In this document: in pieces, positions 48,884-61,540 of the stretch | Position numbering within the stretch: the first letter of the stretch is position 1 | How the letters are laid out: every line of letters starts with the position of its first letter | NCBI GenBank assembly: GCA_025201805.1 | Contig: MU619263.1 | Coordinates: 150,297-214,296 of the forward strand | Source: Parasitella parasitica | Taxonomy: Eukaryota; Mucoromycota; Mucoromycetes; Mucorales; Mucoraceae | DNA length: 64,000 nucleotides | Direction: 5' to 3' | The notes under the pieces: generated by a model | Databases searched by the model: none | What the model was told of the DNA's origin: nothing | Seen by the model: the letters and a program-made list of their open reading frames with translations, nothing else | Translations under genes and position numbers: made by a program

Positions 48884-49407
48884 TCAAGCTGTCCATTTTA
48901 AACATCGAGTTTCTAGATGTGTAGACAGGCATTTGGTTGAGCAGTATTTCATTCCGCATTTCAGACATTTATATTCACTTGAATAGCCACAAACGGAGCA
49001 AAACTTTCTTGCAGGGTATATAGAGGGGCTTACTTGGCAGTTTTGATAGCAATGTGCGGTTACAGGCTAAAGGAGCAGGATCATTACGACAACAGCATCA
49101 ACTACTAAAAATTGCGACTTACACTAGCTTCTAATAACGCATTCAAACTGATTTTGGTAGAGTAAATGTTTTTTGATCTACTTCTTGATTTACGCGTACT
49201 CCCTAGCTTTATACATGAATGTCAATTCTATCAACCACAGTATTGATACGAACCTTCCTCTTCCTGCGCAGTCAAAGCAGTTGTAACCAAGCCTTCGACG
49301 CTACTTATCGAGGTATGGTTATCCTTTTCCAACGACTCCAATTGGCGTCGCAGATGTCTTGAATGTGCTTCTGGATCATGATGTATGGTTTTAGCTCTTT
49401 TTGACAT
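48884..49407 (-). CDS. VPS71: SWR1 complex subunit VPS71/Swc6, zf-HIT (ZNHIT1) protein
   Basis: Exons 49407-49254, 49202-49123 and 49066-48884 give 138 residues. The C-terminus is a clear zf-HIT domain: KFCSVCGYSSEYKCLKCGMKYC, then CLSTHLETRCLKW, with the YPARKFC lead-in typical of ZNHIT1. The middle segment LNALLEAS also fits the family. ZNHIT1/Vps71 is part of the SWR1 (SRCAP) remodeller that deposits histone H2A.Z. All three exons are under 185 nt, so the gene is easily missed. The first intron uses the less usual donor GTTCGT. It starts 122 bp from the divergent MPH1 start. Confidence 0.93.
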
Positions 49408-49529
49408 TGTAAATATCTGGAGAAAAAAGAGGCAAAAAAAAAAAAAAAAAAATCGAGAACTGCGGGGATCGAGCTATCGTGCTCCTTGCTTTCCTTTTCA
49501 TCACTTCACAGTCGACATTATTCGCAGTG
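49408..49529. promoter_or_regulatory. Compact divergent promoter of VPS71 and MPH1
   Basis: Only 122 bp separate the two start codons. A run of about 19 A residues (49434-49452) lies at the centre, a likely nucleosome-excluding element. Confidence 0.6.
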
Positions 49530-52500
49530 ATGAACCATGAGAGAAAGACTATAGGTCAAGACATGCTTATGGAGACATTTGAAGATGGTTTCGATGATGA
49601 AGATGACTTTGGAGACGACATTGACATGGAAGAATTAGCTGAAGTAGCAGATACTGTAGAGCAAACGCACGCAGCAGGCCAGATTAGCTTTATTCCCACT
49701 GGCGACGATCCATCTCCACCACCGTTGCTACCGAGCAATACGCCATGCCCGCATAGTTTCGATTCAGAAGAGCTTAGAACTTGGATCTATCCGACAAACC
49801 ATCCAATCCGTGGTTACCAACTTAATATCGTACACAAAGCTATGTTTAATAATACCTTAGTGGCACTGCCTACTGGTTTAGGGAAAACGTTTATCGCTGC
49901 AGTCGTCATGTACAATTATTGGAGATGGTTTCCAAACTCGAAGATTATCTTTTTGGCACATACAAGGCCTCTGGTCGATCAACAAATCGAAGCTTGTTTC
50001 ACCATATGTGGCATTCCTCAAGAAGAGACGGCAGAAATGACAGGCGAATCAAAAGTCGATAAACGCAGAGAATTGTGGAAGTCCAAGCGTGTGTTCTTTG
50101 CTACACCTCAAACCGTCCAAAACGACCTAGTGTCACAAAATTGTCCTGCACATCTCATATCTTGTATTGTATTTGATGAAGCGCACAAGGCTACTGGGAA
50201 TTATGCATATACAGAAGTTGTCCGAAGAGTTTATTCGAAAAACAAGCATTTCAGAATATTGGCATTGACAGCTACGCCTGGTAGCAACTTGGATGCTGTG
50301 CAGTCTGTCATTACAAATTTGCACATTTCCAGGATCGAAATCAGAACAGAGGAATCCATGGATGTCCGCCAATTCACTCACGGCAAGAATACCCAACGCA
50401 TCGTTGTCAAATTAGGTTACACGGAAGGCACAACTGGTATTTTGCCCCGTGTTATTCGTGATTTTGCAGCCAAAGTCTTTGAACCACTGCTGCTTGACTT
50501 GTCAAAAAAACCCACTGATGTCTCCCCTTCGATTGACCGTGCCTCAGCCTATGGCTTGAGATCTTCACGTCTGCGATTTCAAGAAACTTCAAGAAACCTT
50601 CCCAAAAACCTCAGGTATTTTGTGACCAATGTATTCCTTGTTGCAGAAGGCGCTAGTCGAGCGTACGATTATCTGTGCCAATTCGGCATTCGTCCTTTTA
50701 TCGATTCTATTGAAGCGATGCTTGCAAGTATCCGCGAAAAAGACGCTACCAGCCAGAGACTAACAGCACCTGAAAGAGCATTTTTAAACCACTCTGCCCT
50801 GAATGCTATTTTACAGATGGCCAAACAAGAGGCTCGAAAACCTAATTTCATGGGCCATCCCAAGATGGATCATTTGGTATCTATCCTATTAAATCATTTC
50901 ACTAGCTTGTCAGAAGGTGAAGTCTCTAAGGTCATGGTTTTCTCCAGTTTTCGTAGTTCAGTATTGGATATTCGCGACGTTTTGGATAGACATAAGCCTA
51001 TAATTCGAAGCACTATTTTTGTCGGACAAGCATCAGATAAGCAAGGGACAAAAGGCCTGAACCAAAGGGAGCAACAAGAGGTACGTGCTACTGTTTGGTT
51101 CTGCATACATCCATTTAGATTGAATAAAACTCTGTCTAGGTTCTTTGTAAATTCAAATCGGACGAATTCAACGTACTCGTAGCAACCAGCATCGGTGAAG
51201 AGGGCTTGGATATCGGCGAGATTGATCTGATTATCTGCTATGATTCCCAGTCTTCCCCTATTCGTATGGTAGGTGTATTTTCCTTGCAGTACTGTAATTC
51301 TATACTGGATAGTAAAAAAGCAATAATTGTATAGCTCCAAAGAATGGGTAGAACTGGCCGCAAAAGACAGGGCAAATGTATCATGCTTCACACTGAATCT
51401 GAGGAAAAGAAGTTTAACCAAGCCAAGGAAACATATGCTCGCGTACAAGGACTGATTGCCAAAGGAGTGAGCTTAACCTACTACAAACCTGAACCACAAA
51501 TCTTGCCCGTCAACTACAAGCCCACCATTTGCCGCAGACAGCTTGTCGTTGGCACTTACCAACGTAAAGCGACCTCAAGAAAACAAAAAAGTGCTAGAAA
51601 TGTGGACTATACCCTTGATGGTTGCCTTCAGCCCGATGTTGAAAAGACATTTATCCAAAACTTCTGCACTCAGCACCAATATTATACTAATCTGGAGCAG
51701 ATCAGCAACCAGTTCTGGCCCGCTGAAAAAACCATACGCAGCATCAGTAAATTCGTGCCTTTGCAAGCTCAACTTCAAGCTACACATCGTGTGGGCCATT
51801 CCAAAAGAAGCTTGCAGCTGGCAGATCTTGTGGAGAAAATGGAGCATCGTATCATGCATCCCGACGAAAACATCAGAGTGCATGTACCCAAGCAACAAGC
51901 GAAACTCAAGCTCCCATCAAGGTTTCCAAAGAACACTTTGACGATGCCGACGCCTCGCAAGCGACGCAAAATATCTGACAGATTAGACGATGAAGACTTT
52001 CAAGAGTTTATGCAAAATAGCCATATTGAACAAATTGTTAATTTACCTGTTGATACAGAACAGCATTATCCACCACCAACAGCACCGCCACCACAAGAAA
52101 AAATCGATAAGGGAAAAGCAAAAATGACATTGAGCCAGGAAATCAAGGAAATGCAAGCTACGACAGATATGGGTCAAGATAACACTGAACAAGACGCAGA
52201 TCTGCAGTCATGGGATAACGAGCCGCGTTCATGGGAGCAAATGCTGCCTGATCATATATTCCATGATCATGATCCGTTGCCTGACTTGAGTCATCAGGCA
52301 TCGAGTACCTCACCTCCGTATCCCGGCACCACTCCAGCTAAACTTTCTCCGCCAGCACCATCACCATTACTATCACCAGCAGCCGCAGCACCGCTGCCAT
52401 TACAACAATCATCGTCATTTTTAAGCGAGAATGATTTTGGAGATGATTTTGATTTCTCTCTTGATGCCTCGTTTATTGAACAAGCTGATGCTCTGGTTAA

Positions 52501-54169
52501 ATCTAGGCTTGAGCCTGGTTTTGATGATGCTCTTGAACCCAAATTTGATTTTGAAATGGCCAATAATGTGCCTGACAAGAGAAAATCAGTTACGTTGATA
52601 TGGAAGGGCGATTCTCCGCCGTTTAGTGAAAAAGGGTTAAAAGTGTTGGAAGAACGCCAGAAGAGGCTAGAAGCAAGAACGGGACATCGAATCGTCATGT
52701 ATTTCCAAAAGAAGATCCAGACACACGCCCTTTCTCAACACGCTGCACCTCGGAATACAAAGCCACGAGAGCGTAGTCCAGCTGTGCATGCTTCTTTGGA
52801 TCATTTTGCGGAAAAAGAACAAGAGGATGATGGGTTTGATGACTTGGATTTCAACGACGATTTGTTTGCCAATTTCCTCGAAAACAAAATTGGTGAAGAT
52901 GGCTATTACGCAGAAAACTTTGTGTATGGCCAGGACGAAAAATCTACCCAAAACATTGCAGAAAAATCAATCCTGTACGTGAATCACGCTTCGCACAATA
53001 ACAAGCAAAATACTATCGCACAAAACTCCGCCAAATATACGCATGAGGGTTATCCTCTACCGGATAAAGACGTTCAATGCCCCAAGAGAACGCATCAGCG
53101 ACTTGAAAATATGATGGCCAACAGCGACGGAATTATCGAGTTTGACGTGGATGAACTAAATGCCTTGTCATCGTCATCCGAAGACGAAGCCAGCAAACCA
53201 AAGGCTCCCCCACTTCTTGTTGCAGACAGCCAAGCATCTGGCGCATTACCTAGACAGCAAAGCGCTTACACAGCGGTGGGTTCGCAAGATGCTATCTCAC
53301 AAAAGGACATTGATGAAGAGGATATTGATAAAAGTGAAGAAACAAGCCAGCCAAGCCCTTTGCGTTATAAATCTCGTCGAAATATTATCGTTAGTGAGGA
53401 TGAACAAGAAAGTCCTAGCCTACTATCTGCTCTATCCAAAGGATTACACACCCCATCTCCTTTACGACAAGTGAAAAATACTAGCCCTATTGTAGTAAAA
53501 AGAAGAAGATTGAAAAGACGACTGTTTGAAGATGAAGAGGAGGAAGAAGAGGCTTCAGAGCCTTCCAAAGCGTTAAATGGCAAAGTCAAACAACGGTTCC
53601 AAAAAAAAGTTATCAATGACGAGGAAGAAGATGAAGATGATTTTATTGTGCTTGCGCCTTCACAGCAAGACTTGCATAGACGCCTTATGCAAAGCAGGAA
53701 ACCTACAAAGAGACACCACAAAATGAGGTATCATAAACCACGACCTCATCTCGAAGGTGGCTTTGAAAATCCTTTTATTGATCACGAAGCCGACTACCCT
53801 AGTGATGAAGGCCACACAGATGAAGATGTGGACGCATTGTTTGATTCGAGCGCCTCGTCATTGATGAACTCATTTATCGACGACGAAGATTCTGGGAGCA
53901 CAGAACGTGGCAGCTCCTTATCAATGTCTGATAATGCCCTGCCTTTGTTACCACTCGAACCTGATGATTTGCCACGCAACGAAAAACACTGGATGAACCG
54001 GTTTGATGCTGATAAATGGCTGAACATAAACCAAGAGGAAGACTCTGTTGTGGTAACTGATGAAGAGGGAGAACCAGCAGATGAAGAAAGTGTTCAAGAC
54101 TTTTCTTCTGATCTGAGAAATAATACCAATCTTGCAGCTCAAGCCGATGATGGCTATGATTTCATGTAG
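49530..54169 (+). CDS. MPH1: ATP-dependent DNA helicase MPH1/FANCM
   Basis: Exons 49530-51080, 51140-51268 and 51335-54169 give 1504 residues. An acidic head of about 75 residues leads to the SF2 helicase core: [12 protein letters not shown] (Q-like motif), LPTGLGKTF (Walker A, about residue 119), FDEAHKA (DEAH box, about 215), ALTATPG, then [35 protein letters not shown] and [12 protein letters not shown]. This order, with a long helical insert between the RecA lobes, is that of Fanconi anaemia M proteins (Mph1, Fml1), which remodel stalled forks and D-loops. The C-terminal 800 residues are acidic and low complexity; I see no ERCC4 nuclease or HhH domain, as in other fungi. It is longer than Mph1 (993 aa). 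Confidence 0.95.
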
Positions 54170-54740
54170 AATCGAATGGTATTCGATCGATTTTACCATG
54201 TTTATATATATATCTTGTTCAATAAACCTACTATGTACATTTATCAATCAAATTATCAACAGAGGTATTTATTGCATAACTTGAGGCGAATCATGCGATT
54301 GCCTGATTATATCTTTGAAAAGCATTCCATGCATTTCAGATTAGGATCTGATAACAGAAGCACGTTTAATCTAAAATCTGATAAGCCTGCAATAGGCTGC
54401 TCGCTCATACCTTTTTCGAATATCAGGTATACACGACAACTGACATATTCGATGATCAAAACTCAACGACAATCTGCCAAGACGGCATGAAAGGTTTTAG
54501 AATTTAAGGGAGGGGGGGGGGCGGGGAGCGGAGGGATATGGTTTGTGATATATTGTCATGCAGAAACATCCGACTGTATATTGGACCTCCACGTAGTGAT
54601 CAATTTGTAATCAACTTGTTTGGTTGTAATGTAATAATTACGGAAACTCAGCGACACATAAAACCACACGCATTATGTATTTATATGATAACCAAAGAGC
54701 CGTTTTTTCTCCTTTAAATTTTTTTGTTCTTCAAATAATA
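54170..54740. other. Intergenic region between MPH1 and ERO1 with a G-rich block
   Basis: Holds a G-rich block at 54508-54535. A frame at 54176-54490 is unrecognised and lies in MPH1 3' sequence. Confidence 0.5.
54508..54535 (+). repeat. G-rich tract able to form a G-quadruplex
   Basis: Four or more G runs in 28 nt: GGG, a run of ten G, GGGG and GGG separated by short spacers. It meets the usual G3+N1-7 pattern. Confidence 0.8.
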
Positions 54741-56739
54741 ATGAAATCGTCAAAAGTACTAGCTTGCACGTTCAGCTTGGCTTGTTTTGCTGTGTTGCCC
54801 ACAATGCAGCACAGTGGCGCAAAGGGCCCTCAACATCCTTTGCAAGAGCCAGCACCTGTCAGTTTTGTCCAAGATATATTGTCAGGTAGCGATGCAAATG
54901 ATTACTGTAACGTAAGTTTTACTGCTTTCCTTCTTTTCCCTACACTTTCTAGTGCTGATACTCGTATATAAAAAAAAAAAAAAAAAATAGCCTCAAGGCC
55001 AAATCCGAGACACATGCTGCGACTACCAAAGCATAGAGACTATCCAGAGCGATGTATTTCAAAAGATTCAAAACTTGGTTCGCAGTAAATTCTTTCGGTA
55101 TTACAGAGTAAGCTTTATGTTCCTATTATTTTTTGTTTTTTTCCTCTTCACTCAACTAGTTTTCCACATAGGCTGATCTTTGGAAAGAATGTCCGTTTTG
55201 GAACGAGGAGGCTCTTTGTACGAATCGCGATTGCTCTGTTGCCACTATCGATGAGGTAGAACGAGAATGCTTCCAGAAAAAAAAAAGGAAGAAAATAAGC
55301 TGATGGTTTTTGTAGAACGTTTTGCCTGTTGATTGGAGAAAAGCTGCGTTAAGCGCAATTCATTTGTCTCCCAAGGGATCTGTAGGTAGCGAACTGCGTG
55401 TATCCAAAAATGCCGGCTAATGCGTCTATAAATACAGCTGTTCCAGCCATTTAAACAATGCACATATAAAGATCAAGATTTTTGTCTTGTCGATGATCTG
55501 ATAGATTCAGACAGTGTTGTATATATCGATTTAACCGAGAATCCTGAACGTTTTACTGGATATGCTGGCCCATCATCCGGAAGAGTTTGGAAAGCCATTT
55601 ACGAAGAAAACTGCTTTGATATCGTTCATCAAATGACAGAAGGATGCGAGACCTGCAATAACATTATGAATCTGGGGAACGCCAAAGCGAACCCATTGAA
55701 GGAGGCTGCAGCAAAGCAATCGTTATTAAAGAAACCAGATTCACCATTTGCTCATGTTCCCTTGGATAAAGCTGAACTGCATCAATTTCTGCAAGATTTG
55801 GCGGAGGAAGCTGATGGAGGAAATGACAGTAATGATGAAGTCTGTCTGGAAAAGAGAGTCTATTATCGCTTAATCTCTGGTTTGCATTCGTCTATTTCTA
55901 TTCATATTTGTCATGAATGGTTTGACAGAGAAGCAGGTATTTGGGGACCCAACCTGGACTGTTTTGTTAATCGTATAGGATCTCATCCTGAACGTCTTCA
56001 AAATGTTTACTTTACCTACGCGCTATTGTTGCGAGCTGTGAATAAGGTTGGCCCTTACCTCGATAGATACGAATACCGAACTGGCAGCATTCAAGAGGAT
56101 GAAAACACAAGATTAATGGTGAAAGATTTTATAAAGAGCACTGATTCTTGCCCATCTACCTTTGATGAAAACTCAATGTTCAAGGGCTCAGAAGCTCAGG
56201 CGCTCAAGACAGAATTCAAGGACCATTTCCGCAATGTCTCCAAGATTATGGATTGTGTTGGATGTGAAAAATGCAGACTGTGGGGCAAGCTTCAGACTGT
56301 TGGATTGGGAACCGCATTGAAAGTGCTGTTTTCGTATGAGGATAAATCCCTAGAGTAAGTAACTTTTCGCTTTATGATTTCTTCTATAAGCTTTTACCAA
56401 GTGTATATATAATATTAGTCCTGTGAAAAATCCCGATCTTTTCGAAAGAGGCGAAATCGTAGCTCTCTTCAATACTTTTAATCGATTCTCTGAAAGTGTG
56501 GATGCTATCAAAACGTTCAGAGCCATGTACGCTGAGAAAATGTCGCCCAAGGTTTGTATATGTTACTGTATTGATGCACTAGAATCAGGCAAACTCATTT
56601 GCATTGACAGGAACTGTCTTTCATGGATAAAACCAAGCAACATGTACACCAAATACTGGTTGGATTACTGACGCAACTTAAAAACTGGAGTATACCCATC
56701 CCTCAGTTTATTGAGGCTTTGATTTTAAAAAGACTTTAG
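54741..56739 (+). CDS. ERO1: ER oxidoreductin 1, disulphide-generating flavoenzyme
   Basis: Seven exons (54741-54911, 54991-55107, 55172-55255, 55316-55381, 55438-56354, 56419-56551, 56611-56739) give 538 residues in phase. A hydrophobic signal peptide starts the protein. The outer (shuttle) cysteine pair is in LCTNRDCSV (about residues 112-117) and the inner active site is CVGCEKC (about 419-425), next to RLWGKLQTVGLGTALKVLF. FAD-domain signatures include WKAIYEENCF and ISIHICHEW. Ero1 oxidises protein disulphide isomerase and passes electrons to oxygen, making peroxide. Five of the introns fall in the N-terminal third. The last exon is helical and fits the conserved C-terminal FNTFNRFSES block that precedes it. 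Confidence 0.96.
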
Positions 56740-57624
56740 AATTTGCTGTATATGCATATCTAGCTCAAGCCAAAAACGCTGCTTATAACATCAGAAAGCA
56801 CGTTGTTTTAAGCTATGTCTGCACACAAAATAAATAGATATGAACGCTATATTATTTAGATCAAGGCTATATGACAATTTGTCATTGAATAATGGCTTGC
56901 ATATAAATTCAATAAATTCAATACAAAAATACTAAAACATTTCTGGCGGGTACCGTTTAAAAATACAAAACAAGATTTGAGTTCTTTATGAAATGAAAGC
57001 ACGCCGAGAGAACGATACAGGTCATTTTGTTCAAGGCTATCAAAATAGAGTGCTAGAGGAGATGGCTTTAATTTCAAGTTTTGCATAATATTATAGTATA
57101 TGTTTGTCAACATGATTTAGTTCACACAGTTAGTTTTTGCATAGTATAGCCTATCCATTTTGACGCTCTTATGATTACACTACGATGGCTAGTAAGAATT
57201 TTTATTTTATTCAAGCATTGTAAAAAATCATCCCAAGCCCTTGTATACCCTCGTCCATCCCAAAACCGACCTTCTAACATGCAACAATATAGAGATGCAA
57301 TCAAATTAAATCTTTTAAAGGGCATACCAATAGTTTTTTATTTTTATTTTATTTCATCAATTGATAGAATCAACAGATGTACATTTATAGGTATTTTTCT
57401 CGCAAAATGAAAATAAATGTATCCTTTAATATTTGGAAAATTGAAATTTTCGATCAAGATTGATCGAATACAAATTAGTAGAAAAAAAGAGTTGATTGAT
57501 ACCCTTCTTATTTTTGATGAGCATAGCATGTAAAATAGGAGTCCTCATCAACGATCTTGTTGAATAAAAAGTGTAGGAAAAAACGAGATAGGGTCAAGTT
57601 TATTTTATTAAAGTCTAAGTCCAA
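56740..57624. other. Convergent intergenic region between ERO1 and the HemW-like gene
   Basis: AT-rich, no supported gene. Short frames at 56856-57113 and 57171-57410 are unrecognised. Confidence 0.5.
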
Positions 57625-59663
57625 TCATTCTGTTGCTGATTTCACTTTTAGCAGCCTAGGCAATATATAGTCTATTTTTTCAAGGCCTAATTCAGTTGGC
57701 CTTATACCCCCATCTTTTTTCCATTCATATAGCAGCTCTTTTGGTATAAAGTAGTTAAAATTATCCGTTATATCATCTTCTTGGATCAGCAACTTTGCTT
57801 CTATGAACACTTGAAGAGCGTCAGTATCTATTACATTCTCCAATGTCTCGCCGCCTGTCATTTTTGAAAATCTTGATCTTGGAATGCCCATACGAGTACG
57901 CATGCCAAATACAATCAACTCCTATCAGCTTGATAAATAAATAATTACCTGTACATATAAATACAACAATGCATTTAGTACCTCTGCCATATCATGCATA
58001 GAAATAGGTTGTAATTTGCGAATGCTATTGTAATGCCATTAAAAGTGTGTTGATGATTATTTATTAATGTACTCTTCTTTTTTTTTTTTTTTTACCCTTC
58101 CCCTTCAGCTTCGCAAAGTGCCATATACTTGTTAGGATGGAATTCCTAAAAAAAAAAAATCAATATTTCTTATAAAAACTAATGCTTTGATTTATAATAC
58201 GCCAAAGGTACGGATCCGTTGATTTTTGCTGAAATCAGTTAATCTGCCATGAGCCCCAGGTCCAATTCCTATTATATGTTTTCACAAAAGTTATAGATAC
58301 ATACGTAGAAAAAGCTTTGTAGGAAATGGAAGACTTGCCTAAAAAATCCATGCCTTGCCAATAGGAGAAATTATGTCGACTAATAGCCTGTTGATTCTTT
58401 GCGTAACTAGAAACTTCATAGTGATGATACCCATTATCAGCAGCAATCTTCACTGTTGCTTCGTACATGTCTGCTGCTGTATCTGGATCAGGAATAGTGG
58501 GCAGAAGTCCTATCAACGATTGCTTGTAAAGGCTGTGTTTATCTGTAAATATCCGCCTCTTTTGATCGAGTATATACAAACACACTTACGGAGTACTCCT
58601 TTCTACAGTGAGTTGGTACATGGATAAATGGTCGCCGGCTATATCTAATGCTTGCTGTTATGAGTTAGCGCATGATTCACATTTGACTTGGGCAAGTGAC
58701 ATCAATATATACTTGAAGTTCCTTTTTCCATTCTATTTTACGCTTGTTTAGTAGAGAAAGTGCTTCGCATACTTGATGACCATAAAATACCGTGCGTAGT
58801 TTGGCCGGGTCTAGCATATATCATATCAAATGTAACTTTTTCCTTCTGAAATATATCCTTGGCCATCGACAATGCTTTGAGTGCTTCGTCTCCTGTATGA
58901 TCTCGACCTAATAATTTGAGATCCTCTGTATTAAATGACTGAATCCCCAACGATAATCTATTGATGCCTGCTTGTCGAAACTCTTTTAATTTCGATTGTT
59001 CTAGAGACTTTTAAAGTCGGTTATTATCGATTGCATATATAAGATAAATTATAAGCTTACAGTAGGGTTTGCTTCCATACTGATCTCTATGTCTTTTGGT
59101 AATCCCACCTGTTCATTGATTGTTTCCAGTATAGAATAGATGGCTGACGGCTGTGTGATCTTAAGTTATATATACATGCAATGCAATCAGACTATCGCAT
59201 ACCTTTGCCAAACCTGTTTTTACACAAACAACCGATGAGATAAACAAAAACAAAAACAAAAAAAAATTCGCATGAATATCCCAACTTACTCGGAGTGCCA
59301 CCACCGAAATAAACTGAATGAACCTGTTGATCTTTCAGGCCGTAGCTAGGGTCATTCAAGAAATACTTTAACTCAGTGACCATAGCCTTAACAAGCCTAT
59401 CATGAGGTGGATCTTTCGGATTCACATATTTATTGAAATTGCAATAGGTGCATTTGCTCTCGCAATATGGCCAATGCACATATATGGAGAAAGAAGGCGT
59501 AGTTGCTACTGGTGGTGTTGTTGCTGATGAGTAGACTATAATAGTTAATTACCGGGATAAATAATTCCGCTTGAAGCTTAGTGTATATCCATGGCAACTA
59601 ACCTCTTTTTGAAATCAATGTCGCTAGTTGATCAGCCATGAGAGCAGCATGATAATGTCGCAT
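57625..59663 (-). CDS. hemW: HemW/RSAD1-like radical SAM protein
   Basis: Twelve exons: 59663-59603, 59535-59290, 59213-59203, 59159-59061, 59007-58791, 58732-58713, 58654-58590, 58532-58339, 58268-58201, 58145-58096, 58024-57982 and 57921-57625, all in phase, for 456 residues (448 if the ATG at 59639 is used). The radical SAM cluster motif is CESKCTYCNF; the CxxxCxxCNF form is that of HemW rather than HemN. Further blocks: VYFGGGTPS, GINRLSLGIQSF, FDMIYARPGQT, HLSMYQLTVE, YHHYEVSSYA, SRHNFSYW and GIGPGAHGR. HemW proteins carry and deliver haem and are not proven coproporphyrinogen oxidases. The longer start gives MRHYHAALMADQ, which could be a mitochondrial leader. Exons of 11 and 20 nt and a GC-AG intron are notable. 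Confidence 0.9.
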
Positions 59664-60182
59664 ATTCACAGAATTTGACAGGTTGATTGTATATTTAGGG
59701 GAATTAAAGAAGTAGTGTCTATCGCAAGCAGCAAGGGGAGGAGAAAAAAGAGATTAAGTATCCGCCCCGGCTTGCAAACATGAAAACAAACAGACAAATC
59801 TATGTAGATCACACCTCAATCTTGTTTATATAATGCTTAATATGTGCAAACATACATGCACCCATAATTTATGACTAGACCTGGAGGCTTGTGCTTTTTG
59901 CCATTTTCACTCATATGGCTTCGTGGTGCTCGATCGTCGGATGTTTAATGCCATCATAGCAACACTATGAGTTCATCTCATGGATGAACTTTATTAGCGG
60001 ATGATGATCGCGTGAATAAGGTGCGTGCAGCAACAATAAAAATAATAACAACAACAATAACCATATTACCAAAGCTAAAAACGCACATGAAAAGATTCAC
60101 GCAATTATAAATATACCTACAAAATGTTTCTCTTCTTTTTATTCAGATCTTTATTTTTTCTTTTGCTTTTCCTAGCTCAAAA
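59664..60182. promoter_or_regulatory. Divergent region between the HemW-like and orphan genes
   Basis: Start codons face away from each other. No ORF of note; AT-rich with an ATAA-type repeat near 60038-60060. Confidence 0.5.
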
Positions 60183-61033
60183 ATGAATACAAACTGGAAA
60201 AAAATCAAATTTGTTCTATTCCCCCCAGCTAAACTTCCAAGCAACAACAAAACATCCATTCACCCGGATTACAACTGTAGTACAAAGCAAAATATTGACG
60301 ATTATTACACTGAGGAAAGTGCACAGCAATCGAGACCATCTTCATCCTCTTCTAGCGTAACAAAAGTCAACCAGGAACAAAAAGTAACTTTCATATAAAA
60401 TCCTTGCACAGAAATTTATGTATGCTGATTCATGTTTAATAGTTGTCAATACATTCCCAGTCTACTGTTAGATGCAGCACACTTTTTATACCGAAAAGTT
60501 GTCCGACATTGGTTGACTCATTGAGTCACGATGATGGTGATGTTGATAATGGAATTCCCTTATCTATGCAGCATCTTTTGTCAGAGGGTACTGACCAAAA
60601 CCCGATCCATCATCACACCAAACATCACGACAAGAGAGAGGTGAAAGCGGCACTAAAAAGGTGTATGCTACCATTCAAAATTCACTACGAGCTAGAATGG
60701 CCTATTTCAACCCACGGCACTCAAACTGCACAAAAGTCATGCTGGCTGCAGCTTGATACTCACACATCCAACGGCATTGAAAGAGTCCGCAAGCTGGGGT
60801 TTACTGATCTGGACGTGCGATTAGATGATGGCTTGACTCGATACATCAATTCAACAGTAGATGGTGGTGAAGAGAACGACAACGTGATTATTCAAGTATT
60901 GTTCGACCCTAATGGTCCTGCTGCTTCTCCTACAGATGATACTACAAGACAAGAGCAACTGTTACGTCTGCGCCGAGTTTATTGGTGGTCGACTAGCTAC
61001 AATATAGCTCGAACCTTTTTACCTAGCCAATAG
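60183..61033 (+). CDS. Orphan protein, function unknown
   Basis: Exons 60183-60383 and 60443-61033 (59-nt intron) give 263 residues in phase 0. The first 70 residues are basic then Ser-rich (SRPSSSSSSV). The second part holds a His-rich segment (NPIHHHTKHHDKRE) and a compact, protein-like C-terminal block from about residue 140: CMLPFKIHYELEWP, CWLQLDTHTSNGIERVRKLGF, VIIQVLFDPNGP and VYWWSTSYNIARTFLPS. The C-terminal block looks like a folded beta-rich domain, but I do not recognise a family. Clean splice and lack of stops support a real gene. Confidence 0.7.
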
Positions 61034-61509
61034 CGTATCTACACCTATTTTGCATGAATCACAACAATCAAACTGTTTTATATATATATATACATACATT
61101 TACATTTACATTTACATTCATATTCACATTTACATTTACATTTACATTACATTGCATTACATATTTATATCTTATATATTGCATACTTTTCATAAATAAA
61201 ATGAATTTTATGGCCATCCAAAGTAAAAAAAAAAAAAAAAAAAAAAAATGTCATTAAAGTCCTTTCGACATTTGTGCTACCACACTCTTTTGATCTATTA
61301 CTTAAAATAGAGAAAGCACGAGCAGAGTGTATCCGCTGCTTGTGTGCCCTTTTTTTTTTTTTTTTTTTTTTTTAATGGGGGGAGGGATACATAGTTGCCA
61401 TATTTATTCACATGGATTCCACATTGTTTTCTTTTCATCGATTTATTAAAATTACTTTTTAGCCACACATACATTAACATGCATTCATTCAGGAAAAATG
61501 TGTGTTTTT

Positions 61510-61540
<31 letters not shown>

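Noticed and set aside
54176-54490. 104-codon frame after MPH1
   Set aside because: Lies in the MPH1 3' region and looks compositionally random.
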